Part shown: piece after piece, positions 27,128-35,160 of the stretch
How positions within the stretch are numbered: position 1 is the first letter of the stretch
How the letters are laid out: every line of letters begins with the position of its first letter
Origin: Rhodoblastus sp. 17X3
GTDB lineage: Bacteria; Pseudomonadota; Alphaproteobacteria; Rhizobiales; Beijerinckiaceae
Direction of reading: 5' to 3'
Assembly: GCF_030056575.1 (NCBI RefSeq)
Contig: NZ_JASHHX010000009.1
Location: 62,001-126,000 of the forward strand
DNA: 64,000 nt
Made by a program: the position numbers and the translations under genes
Notes under the pieces: generated by a model
The model's database searches: none
What the model saw: only the letters and a program-made list of their open reading frames with translations
Told to the model about the DNA's origin: nothing

Positions 27128-27156
27128 CGGAACGGCGAGCGTTCCGGCCCCTTTTT
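27128..27156 (+). terminator. Terminator-like hairpin in the leader of the Pta operon
   Basis: Stem CGGAACG / CGTTCCG (27128-27134, 27140-27146), 5-nt loop, then CCCC and five Ts to 27156, ending 16 bp before the ATG. It could act as an attenuator or end a short leader RNA. Confidence 0.5.
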
Positions 27157-27172
27157 GTTTGCGAGGCGATTT

Positions 27173-28603
27173 ATGAAAACGGTGAAAACCATTTCAAACA
27201 AGACCTGGGCCCAGCTGCAGGTTGGCGATACGGCGACGATCGAGCGCGTCTGCGCCGACCGCGACCTGTTCCTTTTCGCGCATGTCTCGGGCAACATTAA
27301 TCCGCTGATGCTGCCCGTTGACGAGGACGCGCCTGTCGCCGACGCGCCGATCGCGCCGTCAATGTGGGTCGGATCGCTGATTTCGGCTGTTCTGGGCAAT
27401 ATCCTGCCCGGCCCGGGCACGCTCTATCGCGAGCAGAACTTCGAATTTCTCAATCGCGTTCACGTGGGCGACCATTTGCGGGTGACGGTGACCTGCCGTG
27501 AAAAGCGCGCGGAGCCGACGGTGGTGTTCGAGACGGTCATCGCCAATGGCGCGGGCGAACTCGTCTGCAAGGGAACGGCCCTGATCGACGCTCCGATCCG
27601 CAATGTCGAGACCCCGGTGCGCGAATTGCCGGCCCTGATCATGGACAAGAAGGACCACTTCTCCCATCTGCTGGCTCTCGCCGCGCAACTGCCGCGCCTG
27701 AAGACCGTGATCGTCTGCCCGGAGAGCCATAATGCGCTCAATGGGCCGCTACTGGCGTTCGAGAAGGGCCTGATCGAGCCGATCTTCATCGGCGATCCGG
27801 AGCGAATCGCCAAGGCGGCGCTGGAGCTGGAGGCGGATCTTTCGCCCTTCAGGATCATCGATGAGAAGAACCATCGCGCCGCCGCCGACAAGGCTGTGGC
27901 CATGGTGCGCGCGGGAGAGGCCGGCGCGGTGATGAAGGGCGATCTGCATTCGGATGACCTGCTTGCCGCGGTCGTCAAGAAGGACGGCGGCCTGCGCACC
28001 GGGCGCCGGATCAGCCATGTGTTCGTGCTCGACACGCTCACCCTCGACGACCTGCTGTTCGTCTCCGACGCCGCGATCAATATCGCGCCCGATCTCCTGA
28101 CCAAGGTGGATATCGTCCAGAACGCGATCGATCTTGCACTCGCCTGCGGCGTCGAGCCGAAGGTCGGCGTGCTCTCGGCGGTCGAGACCGTCAACCCCGC
28201 CATTCCCTCCAGTCTCGATGCGGCCATCCTGTCGAAAATGGCTGAACGCGGCCAGATTCGCGGCGGCGTCGTCGACGGCCCGCTGGCAATGGACAACGCC
28301 ATCGACGTGGACGCGGCGCGCACCAAGGGCATCGCCTCGCTGGTCGCAGGCCACGCCAATGTGCTGATCGCGCCCAATCTGGAATCCGGCAACATGCTGG
28401 CCAAGGAACTGACCTTCGTCGCCCATGCCGAAGCCGCCGGCCTGGTCGTCGGCGCCTCGGCCCCCGTCATGCTCACCAGCCGCGCCGACAACGACAAGGC
28501 GCGCCTCGTCTCCTGCGCGCTGGCGCAGCTTTATAATTATTGGCGTCAGAACGGCCACGCCTATGCCGGGGCGCAGGAGTCCAAGGCGCTCGCAGCCGAA
28601 TAA
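27173..28603 (+). CDS. Bifunctional MaoC-like enoyl-CoA hydratase / phosphate acetyltransferase
   Basis: 476 residues from ATG 27173 (GAGGCGAT upstream). Residues 10-140 form a MaoC hotdog domain (ADRDLFLFAHVSGNINPLM, then GTLYREQNFEFLNRVHVGD). Residues about 160-470 are a Pta/PTB domain: LKTVIVCPESHNAL, EPIFIGDPERI, GAVMKGDLHSDDLL, GGVVDGPLAMDNAI and APNLESGNMLAKEL. The second domain interconverts acetyl-CoA (or butyryl-CoA) and acyl phosphate; the first hydrates enoyl-CoA or is a remnant. The fusion is well known in Hyphomicrobiales, beside ackA. First gene of the operon pta-like, ackA, DUF3141. A PhaR-type site on the promoter suggests control by PHB state. Confidence 0.93.
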   Translation: MKTVKTISNKTWAQLQVGDTATIERVCADRDLFLFAHVSGNINPLMLPVDEDAPVADAPIAPSMWVGSLISAVLGNILPGPGTLYREQNFEFLNRVHVGDHLRVTVTCREKRAEPTVVFETVIANGAGELVCKGTALIDAPIRNVETPVRELPALIMDKKDHFSHLLALAAQLPRLKTVIVCPESHNALNGPLLAFEKGLIEPIFIGDPERIAKAALELEADLSPFRIIDEKNHRAAADKAVAMVRAGEAGAVMKGDLHSDDLLAAVVKKDGGLRTGRRISHVFVLDTLTLDDLLFVSDAAINIAPDLLTKVDIVQNAIDLALACGVEPKVGVLSAVETVNPAIPSSLDAAILSKMAERGQIRGGVVDGPLAMDNAIDVDAARTKGIASLVAGHANVLIAPNLESGNMLAKELTFVAHAEAAGLVVGASAPVMLTSRADNDKARLVSCALAQLYNYWRQNGHAYAGAQESKALAAE

Positions 28604-28703
28604 GGCCGCACGGACGCGCCGATCATCCGGCGGCGGCGCCGATGCGCCGCCCTCTCCCATGCGCGGCCCGGGCCGCCCCGGGGGCAAGGAAAAAAGGAAG
28701 AAC

Positions 28704-29912
28704 ATGGCCGACATCATTCTGACCATCAACGCTGGCTCCTCCTCGGTCAAATTCTCGGTGTACGAGATCGCGGAGGGCCAGCTGATCCCGCTCGCCCTCG
28801 GTCTGATCGACGGCATTGGCGCCAATGCGACCTTCACGGCCAGGAAGAGCAATGGCGACAAGACGCAGTTCGCGCTCGATCAGAGTCATTACGCGGTCGA
28901 TCACAAGATGGCGCTGGCGGCGGTGCTCGACTGGATGGAGAAGGAAGAGCGCGGCGCCACTGTCGTCGGCGTCGGCCACCGCGTCGTCCACGGCGGCCCG
29001 ATCTATTCCGAACCCCTGCTCATCGACGCCGAGAACTTCCGCATTCTTCACACCTTCGAGCCGCTGGCGCCTTTGCACCAGCCCTATAATCTCGCGGGAA
29101 TAGAGGCGGCGATCGAAGCTTTCCCCAACGCGGCGCAGGTCGCCTGTTTCGACACCGCGTTCCACCGCAGGCATCCCTATCTCGCCGATACATTCGCCTT
29201 GCCGCGCAAGTATTATGACGAGGGCGTGCGCCGCTACGGCTTTCATGGCCTGTCCTATGAATTCATTCATCGCATCCTGCGCTACGAGGAGCCGGTTCTG
29301 GCGCGCGGAAGGGTAATTGTCGCCCATCTCGGCAATGGCGCTTCGCTCTGCGCCATTCACGCCGGAAAATCGGTCGCCTCGACCATGGGCTTCACGGCGC
29401 TCGACGGCGTGCCCATGGGCACCCGCTGCGGCCAGCTCGACCCCGGCGTCGTGCTCTATCTGATGGCCGAGAAGAAGATGAGCGCGGCCGAGATCACCGA
29501 TCTGCTTTACAAGAATTCCGGCCTCAAGGGCATGTCGGGCATTTCGCATGACATGCGCGTGCTGGAAGCCTCGAACGAACAAGCCGCCAAGGATGCGATC
29601 GCCTATTTCGTCCGGCGCGTGCGCCGCGAGATCGGCGGCCTCTGCGCGATGCTCGGCGGCTTGGACTGCATCGTGTTCACAGGCGGCATTGGCGAGAACG
29701 CCGTCCGCGTCCGGCAGTCCATTCTCGAAAACATGGAATGGATCGGCATCCAGATCGACGCGGAGGCCAATGCGGCCAATGAACGCGTCATTTCCGAAAA
29801 GGGCTCGCCCGTCGTCGCGCTGGTCCTGAAGACCGACGAAGAACGCATGATCGCCGCCCATACCTCGGAACTTCTCGGCCTGAAGCAGCCGCTCGTCCCC
29901 GCCATTTCCTGA
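28704..29912 (+). CDS. ackA: Acetate kinase
   Basis: 402 residues from ATG 28704 with AAGGAAG upstream. ASKHA-fold kinase converting acetyl phosphate and ADP to acetate and ATP. The N-terminal NAGSSSVKFSVYE, VGHRVVHGGP, CFDTAFHR, YGFHGLSYEFI, HLGNGASLCAI and FTGGIGENA are all standard. Cytosolic; works with the preceding phosphotransacetylase. The 100-bp gap before it carries no terminator. Confidence 0.97.
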   Translation: MADIILTINAGSSSVKFSVYEIAEGQLIPLALGLIDGIGANATFTARKSNGDKTQFALDQSHYAVDHKMALAAVLDWMEKEERGATVVGVGHRVVHGGPIYSEPLLIDAENFRILHTFEPLAPLHQPYNLAGIEAAIEAFPNAAQVACFDTAFHRRHPYLADTFALPRKYYDEGVRRYGFHGLSYEFIHRILRYEEPVLARGRVIVAHLGNGASLCAIHAGKSVASTMGFTALDGVPMGTRCGQLDPGVVLYLMAEKKMSAAEITDLLYKNSGLKGMSGISHDMRVLEASNEQAAKDAIAYFVRRVRREIGGLCAMLGGLDCIVFTGGIGENAVRVRQSILENMEWIGIQIDAEANAANERVISEKGSPVVALVLKTDEERMIAAHTSELLGLKQPLVPAIS

Positions 29913-29923
29913 AGGAATGCCCC

Positions 29924-32311
29924 ATGACCTCGACCTATAGCCCCGAAAACATCTTCCGCCGCGAGGCTGAAGACGGCTCGACCCAGGCGGCGCAGGCGCA
30001 GCATCTGGGCGAAATTCTCAGCACGCATGTGAGGAAGATCACACGGAACCACGGCCAGCGCCTCCGCAGCGCCTGGGAGCAGTTGAACCCGCTGCTCAAC
30101 CGCCTGCAGGATTCCGCCAATCGTGGCGAACTGATCAAGGAGGCGCGCGCCTATGCCCGCGACGCAGGCGAGCGCTATGTCCTGACGCTCGATGTCCTGC
30201 GCGAGCGCGGCAATAACGACCTCGCGCATGAGGCCGCGGGCACGCCGCCGGTGCTGATCTATGATTACGAGGTCGCGCTCGATGGCAGGGATCTGTCCCC
30301 GCCGGTCAATTACCTGCTCCTGAAGATCAAGCCGCCACAGGGCGTCGAGGTGTTCGACTGGAAGCGCCCCTATCTGATCATCGACCCGCGCGCGGGTCAC
30401 GGCGCTGGCATCGGCGGCTTCAAGCAGGACAGCCAGGTCGGCGTCGCGCTTCACGGCGGCCATCCGGTTTATTTCGCCGTGTTCCGGCCGATGCCCGAGC
30501 CCGAGCAGACGCTTGCCGACGTGATGCGCGCCGAAGCCAAATTCGTCGCCGAAATCCGCCGCCGCCATCCCGAGGCGCCCAAGCCGATCGTCGTCGGCAA
30601 TTGCCAGGGCGGTTGGGCGACTTTGGTGCTCGCCGCGGCCAATCCCGACATCACCGGGCCGCTGGTCATCAATGGCGCGCCGGTCGCGGCCTGGTCCGGA
30701 CGTAAGGGCGAAAACCCGATGCGCTATAATGGCGGGCTGCTCGGCGGCATTCTGCCGGCCCTGATCCTGTCGGACATCGGCGGCGGCGTCTTCGACGGCG
30801 CCCATCTCGTGTCGAATTTCGAGCAGCTCAATCCGGGCCGCAATTTCTTTGGTAAATATTACGACCTCTTCGCCAATGTCGAGAAATCGCGCCACAGCTT
30901 CCTCGATTTCGAGCGCTGGTGGGGCGGCTTTCACTATCTCAACGAGGCCGAGATCCATTGGATCGTTGAGCAGATCTTCGTCGGCAACCGGCTGTCGCGC
31001 GGCGAGGCGCGCATTGAGCGCGGCCGTCGGCTCGATCTGCGCAGCATCCGCTCGCCGATCATCGTCTTTGCGTCGAAGGGCGACAACATCACCCCGCCGG
31101 AGCAGGCGCTCAACTGGATCGTGGACACCTTCGTCGACGAGCATGAAATCCGCATCCGCGGCCAGCGCATCATCTACATGCTGCATGACAAGGTCGGCCA
31201 CCTCGGCATTTTCGTGTCCTCCTCCATCGCGAAGAAGGAACATGCCGAAGTGACATCCACCTTGAAGACCATCGAGGCGCTTGCGCCCGGTCTTTATGAA
31301 ATGGTCATCGACGAGCAGACGGGCGAAGGCGTTCATGCGCATTTCCTCGTCAGCTTCCGCGAACGCAAGATGAGCGATCTGGCAGGCTTCGATGACTCGC
31401 GCGATGACGAGAAAATGTTCGCCACCGTGTCGCGCCTGTCCGAAATGGCCAGCGAAGTCTATGACATGGGCGTGCGCCCGATGGTCCAGGCCAGCTTCGG
31501 CGGCCAGACCGCCGAATTCCTGCGCAAGACCCATCCGTCGCGCGTGCAGCGGCGCATCTTCGCCGACGAAAATCCGGTGATGAAATTCGTCGCGCAAGCG
31601 GCGGAAAATGTCGCGAAGGCGCGCCAGCCGGCGGAGAGCGGCAATCCCTTCCTCGGTCTTGAGAAAGTCTGGGCCGACAGCGTCGTCCAGACTTTCGATT
31701 TCTGGCGCGATATTCGCGACGCCGCCTATGAACTGACCTTCTTCGGGATTTACGGCCAGCCGGGCATGCTGCGCCTCGGCGCCCCCAACGCCTATCAGCG
31801 CAAGCGGATGGATCCGGGCGAACTGGCGCATCTGCCGGAGGTCGAGGAGATACTGCTGGCGATTGATCGTGGCGGCTTCGAGGTCGCGGTGATCCGCATG
31901 CTGATCCTGATGGCGGAATCGCGCGGCGCGGTGCGGCGCGACCGTCTCGAGCGTTCGGCCAGGGTGCTCTGCAAGGACGAGCCCTTCGCCTCGCTCGGCG
32001 CCGAAAAGCGCAACGCCCTGATCCGCGAACAGACGATCGTCGTCGAGTTCGCGCCGGAGCGGGCCATCGCGACGCTGCCGGACCTGCTGACGGAGTTCGA
32101 GGACCGCCAGCGGGCCATCGACACCGTCGAGTTCATCGCCGGCTCCCATGATGAAATGGATCCGCAGACGGTCAAGACGCTGGAAAAAATGCGCGCAATT
32201 CTCGGCGTGCCGCTGCTGGTCGGCTCCGGCCCGGTCGCTGACCCGCTCGAAGGCGTCGTCCAGAAGTTACTTCCGGCGCGCGCGCGGAAAAAGGCGGCCT
32301 CGGACGCCTGA
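29924..32311 (+). CDS. DUF3141 protein, PHA-synthase-like alpha/beta hydrolase
   Basis: 795 residues. A helical N-terminal part, then an alpha/beta hydrolase domain (about 110-440), then a C-terminal region of 350 residues with no domain I know. The nucleophile elbow is GNCQGG (225-230, Cys227), matching the PhaC lipase-like box G-x-C-x-G-G. An Asp in ASKGDNITPPEQ (387) and a His in DKVGHLG (426) complete a Cys-Asp-His triad of PhaC/PhaZ type. No signal peptide; cytosolic. It starts 11 bp after ackA and ends at a terminator, so it is the third gene of the operon. The family has no assigned reaction; acyl transfer or hydrolysis on CoA or PHA-type esters is my inference. Confidence 0.88.
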   Translation: MTSTYSPENIFRREAEDGSTQAAQAQHLGEILSTHVRKITRNHGQRLRSAWEQLNPLLNRLQDSANRGELIKEARAYARDAGERYVLTLDVLRERGNNDLAHEAAGTPPVLIYDYEVALDGRDLSPPVNYLLLKIKPPQGVEVFDWKRPYLIIDPRAGHGAGIGGFKQDSQVGVALHGGHPVYFAVFRPMPEPEQTLADVMRAEAKFVAEIRRRHPEAPKPIVVGNCQGGWATLVLAAANPDITGPLVINGAPVAAWSGRKGENPMRYNGGLLGGILPALILSDIGGGVFDGAHLVSNFEQLNPGRNFFGKYYDLFANVEKSRHSFLDFERWWGGFHYLNEAEIHWIVEQIFVGNRLSRGEARIERGRRLDLRSIRSPIIVFASKGDNITPPEQALNWIVDTFVDEHEIRIRGQRIIYMLHDKVGHLGIFVSSSIAKKEHAEVTSTLKTIEALAPGLYEMVIDEQTGEGVHAHFLVSFRERKMSDLAGFDDSRDDEKMFATVSRLSEMASEVYDMGVRPMVQASFGGQTAEFLRKTHPSRVQRRIFADENPVMKFVAQAAENVAKARQPAESGNPFLGLEKVWADSVVQTFDFWRDIRDAAYELTFFGIYGQPGMLRLGAPNAYQRKRMDPGELAHLPEVEEILLAIDRGGFEVAVIRMLILMAESRGAVRRDRLERSARVLCKDEPFASLGAEKRNALIREQTIVVEFAPERAIATLPDLLTEFEDRQRAIDTVEFIAGSHDEMDPQTVKTLEKMRAILGVPLLVGSGPVADPLEGVVQKLLPARARKKAASDA

Positions 32312-32342
32312 TCCGCGCCGCTCAGGTCATCAAGAGCACCAC

Positions 32343-32373
32343 CGAAGCCCGGTCGCGCCGGGCTTCGGCTTTT
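32343..32373 (+). terminator. Intrinsic terminator after DUF3141
   Basis: Stem CGAAGCCCGG / CCGGGCTTCG (32343-32352, 32358-32367), 5-nt loop, then GCTTTT. It closes the Pta-AckA-DUF3141 operon. Confidence 0.75.
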
Positions 32374-32384
32374 CTGGAGCGCCG

Positions 32385-32398
32385 TTGCGGAAACGCAA
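32385..32398. promoter_or_regulatory. Short palindrome upstream of the efflux operon
   Basis: TTGCG-GAAA-CGCAA, five-base perfect arms, about 90 bp before the HlyD start. Possible operator; no regulator gene is adjacent. Confidence 0.3.
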
Positions 32399-32488
32399 TG
32401 GCGTCTTGTGCTGGGCTGGATCGAAGCCTCAAGACAAGCGCCGCCATTTGGTTTATGTCGAAACGGCAAGCGGCTCGGAGTTATCGGG

Positions 32489-33583
32489 GTGACGAATACG
32501 CAATCCACGGAGCCGGCGACGGTCGATCCCCGGGACGAAGCGCGAAATCGGCGCGCCGCGCGGCTCAAGCCAGTCGGGCTCGTCGTGGTCCTCGCGCTGG
32601 CGCTGGGCGGATTGTACCTCTGGTACGAGGGCCGCAACATCGAATCCACCGACGACGCCTATACCGACGGCCGGGCGATGATCATTTCGCCGCGTGTCTC
32701 GGGCAATGTCGTTTCGCTCGACGCGACGGACAATCAATTCGTCAAACAGGGCCAGGTCCTGTTGCGGATCGACCCGCGGCAATATCAATTCGAACGCGAT
32801 CTCGCCGCTGGCGCGCTGGCCTCGGCCAAGGCGCAGCTTGCCGCGCAGCAATATGGCTTCGAGGTCGCGCAGAAGAATTTTCCAGCGCTTCTGGCGCAGG
32901 CGCAAGCGCAGCTCGCCTCGGCCAAGGCGACCTTGGCCAAGGCGCAGGCGGATTACGACCGCCAGCGTTCGCTCAGCAAGCTCGCCACCTCGGCGCAGGA
33001 CGTCGACGCGGCCAAGGCGGCAATGGAGCAGGCCAGGGCGCAGGTGGCGCTGGCCGAGGCGCAGGTGGCGCAGGCCTCGCCCGTGCCGCAGCGGGTCGGC
33101 GAGATCGAGAAGCAGATCGGCCAGCTTCAGGGCGCGGTCCAGCAGGCGCAGGCGCGGCTGGATCAGGCCGAACTCAACCTGTCGTGGACGGAGCTTCGCG
33201 CGCCGGAGGACGGCTGGATCACCAAGCGCAATGTCGAACTGGGCAATGTCGTCTCGCCTGGCCAGCAGCTCTTCGCCATCGTCAGGCCGGAGCGCTGGGT
33301 GACGGCCAATTTCAAGGAAAACCAGCTCAATCGCATGCGCCTCGGCCAGAAGGTCAAGATCGAGGTGGACGCCTTCCCCGATCTCAAGCTCGAAGGCCAT
33401 GTCGACAGCATCCAGCAGGGCACGGGCTCGAAATTCACCGCCTTCCCGCCTGAAAATGCGACCGGCAACTTCGTGAAGGTGGTGCAGCGCGTGCCGGTGA
33501 AGATCGCCATCGATAGCGGCCTCGATCCAAACGCGCCGCTGCCGCTCGGCCTTTCGGTCGTTCCCACGGTGGCGCTGAAATGA
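32489..33583 (+). CDS. HlyD/EmrA-family membrane fusion protein of efflux pump
   Basis: 364 residues from GTG 32489, with GGAG 8 nt upstream; the frame extends to an ATG at 32408 with no family match. One N-terminal transmembrane helix (about 28-46), the biotinyl-lipoyl segment (DAYTDGRAMIISPRVSGNV), a long coiled-coil Ala/Gln-rich hairpin, and the barrel LRAPEDGWITKRNVELGNVVSPGQQLF. It spans the periplasm between the inner-membrane MFS pump and the outer-membrane channel. It overlaps the next gene by 4 bp (ATGA), so the three genes 32489-36641 are one unit. Confidence 0.92.
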   Translation: MTNTQSTEPATVDPRDEARNRRAARLKPVGLVVVLALALGGLYLWYEGRNIESTDDAYTDGRAMIISPRVSGNVVSLDATDNQFVKQGQVLLRIDPRQYQFERDLAAGALASAKAQLAAQQYGFEVAQKNFPALLAQAQAQLASAKATLAKAQADYDRQRSLSKLATSAQDVDAAKAAMEQARAQVALAEAQVAQASPVPQRVGEIEKQIGQLQGAVQQAQARLDQAELNLSWTELRAPEDGWITKRNVELGNVVSPGQQLFAIVRPERWVTANFKENQLNRMRLGQKVKIEVDAFPDLKLEGHVDSIQQGTGSKFTAFPPENATGNFVKVVQRVPVKIAIDSGLDPNAPLPLGLSVVPTVALK

Positions 33584-35160
33584 CCGACGCGACGGAAGCC
33601 TCGCACGCCGACTGGAAGCCGCGCGGCAATCCCTGGCTGATCGCGGTCGCCGTCACCATTGCGACCTTCATGGAGGTGCTGGACACCACCATCGTGAACG
33701 TCGCCCTGCCGCATATCGCGGGCAGTCTCTCGGCCAGCCCGGAAGAGGCGACCTGGGCGCTGACGTCCTATCTGGTGGCCAATGGCATCGTGCTGACCAT
33801 TTCCGGCTGGCTTGGCGATCTGCTCGGGCGCAAGCGCTATTTCGTCATCTGCATCGCCATGTTCACCGTCTGCTCCTTCCTGTGCGGGGCGGCGACAAGC
33901 CTTGGCCAGCTCATCGTGTTTCGACTCGCCCAGGGCTTTTTTGGCGGCGGCATGCAGCCCAACCAGCAGTCGATCATCATCGACACCTTCCCCGCCGCGC
34001 GGCGCGGCGCGGCCTTTGGCGTCGCGGCCATGGCCACCATTGTCGCGCCGGTGCTCGGGCCGACGCTCGGCGGCTACATCACCGATCAGGCGTCGTGGCG
34101 CTGGATTTTCTTCCTCAACATTCCGGTCGGCATTATCGCGGTCTTCCTCGTCGCGGCGCTGGTCGAGGACCCGCCATGGGTCAAGGAGCGCAGAAGCCGC
34201 GGCCTGGATTTCATCGGCCTGTCGCTCATCGCCATCGGCCTCGGCTGCCTCGAAGTGATGATGGATCGCGGCTCGGACGACGACTGGTTCAACTCGCCCT
34301 TCATCCAGCTGATGGCGCTGCTGGCCTTTCTCGGAATCCTCGGCGCGATCTTCTGGCTGCTGATTGCGCGCAAGCCCATCGTCCATCTCGAAGTGTTCAA
34401 GGATCGCAATTTCGCCACCGCCTGCCTGATGATTGCGGCGACGGGCGGCATCCTTTACGCCAGCGCCGTGATGATCCCGCAGATGGCCCAGCAATATCTG
34501 AATTATACGGCGACATGGTCGGGCATGATCCTGTCGCCGGGCGGCTTCATGGTCATCCTGCTCATTCCCTTCGTCGGCCGGCTGCTGAAGGTCACGCCGG
34601 CCCGCAATCTCATCGCGGCCGGCTTCACCATCATGGGCTTCGCCTTGCTCTATTCGAGCCATCTCGCCGCCAATATCAATTTCGGCGCGCTGGTCATGAT
34701 GCGCATGTTCCAGACGGCCGCGCTGGCCTTTCTGTTCGTTCCGATCAGCACCGTGGCCTATATGACCCTGCCGCGCGACCTGACGCCGGACGGCGTCGCT
34801 CTGTTCGCCATGTTCCGCAATGTGGCCGGATCGATCGGCATCGCGCTCGCCACCGCCAATGTGACGCATCGCGCCCAGACGCATCAGAGCCACCTGACTG
34901 AATGGGCCACGCCTTTCCACCAGCCCTTCAACGAGTTGCTCGCCCAATATGCCGATGCGCTGAAGGCGATGGGCCATTCCGCCGCCGCCGCGCATGACAT
35001 GGCGCTGGGGCAGATCTATCGCATGATCCAGACGCAGGCCGCGATCATGGCCTATTCCGACACCTTCGTCGTCTGCGCCGTCGTGGCTTTCGCGGTGACG
35101 CCGTTCTGCTTTCTGATGACGTCGCGCAAATCCTCTGGCGGACCGGGAGCGGCGCATTGA
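33580..35160 (+). CDS. MFS drug efflux pump, DHA2 family (EmrB/QacA-like)
   Basis: 526 residues, about 14 transmembrane helices as in DHA2 transporters. Signature FMEVLDTTIVNVALPHIAG (motif D1), the helix 2-3 loop GWLGDLLGRKRYF (motif A), and GPTLGGYITDQASWRWIFFLNIPVG (motif C) are intact. Exports hydrophobic drugs or other amphiphiles by proton antiport. Coupled by ATGA to the HlyD gene, and its stop overlaps the TTG start of the lipoprotein gene. Confidence 0.95.
   Translation: MTDATEASHADWKPRGNPWLIAVAVTIATFMEVLDTTIVNVALPHIAGSLSASPEEATWALTSYLVANGIVLTISGWLGDLLGRKRYFVICIAMFTVCSFLCGAATSLGQLIVFRLAQGFFGGGMQPNQQSIIIDTFPAARRGAAFGVAAMATIVAPVLGPTLGGYITDQASWRWIFFLNIPVGIIAVFLVAALVEDPPWVKERRSRGLDFIGLSLIAIGLGCLEVMMDRGSDDDWFNSPFIQLMALLAFLGILGAIFWLLIARKPIVHLEVFKDRNFATACLMIAATGGILYASAVMIPQMAQQYLNYTATWSGMILSPGGFMVILLIPFVGRLLKVTPARNLIAAGFTIMGFALLYSSHLAANINFGALVMMRMFQTAALAFLFVPISTVAYMTLPRDLTPDGVALFAMFRNVAGSIGIALATANVTHRAQTHQSHLTEWATPFHQPFNELLAQYADALKAMGHSAAAAHDMALGQIYRMIQTQAAIMAYSDTFVVCAVVAFAVTPFCFLMTSRKSSGGPGAAH

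Larger units (their letters stand above)
26808..27172. other. 365-bp gap: promoter and leader of the Pta-AckA operon
   Basis: The right half holds a good promoter (26985-27012), an overlapping PhaR-type site (27012-27025) and a leader with a terminator-like hairpin (27128-27156). The left half holds only weak minus-strand frames of 61 and 86 residues (from ATGs at 26990 and 26980), which run through the terminator hairpin or lack a ribosome site; I do not call them genes. Confidence 0.6.
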
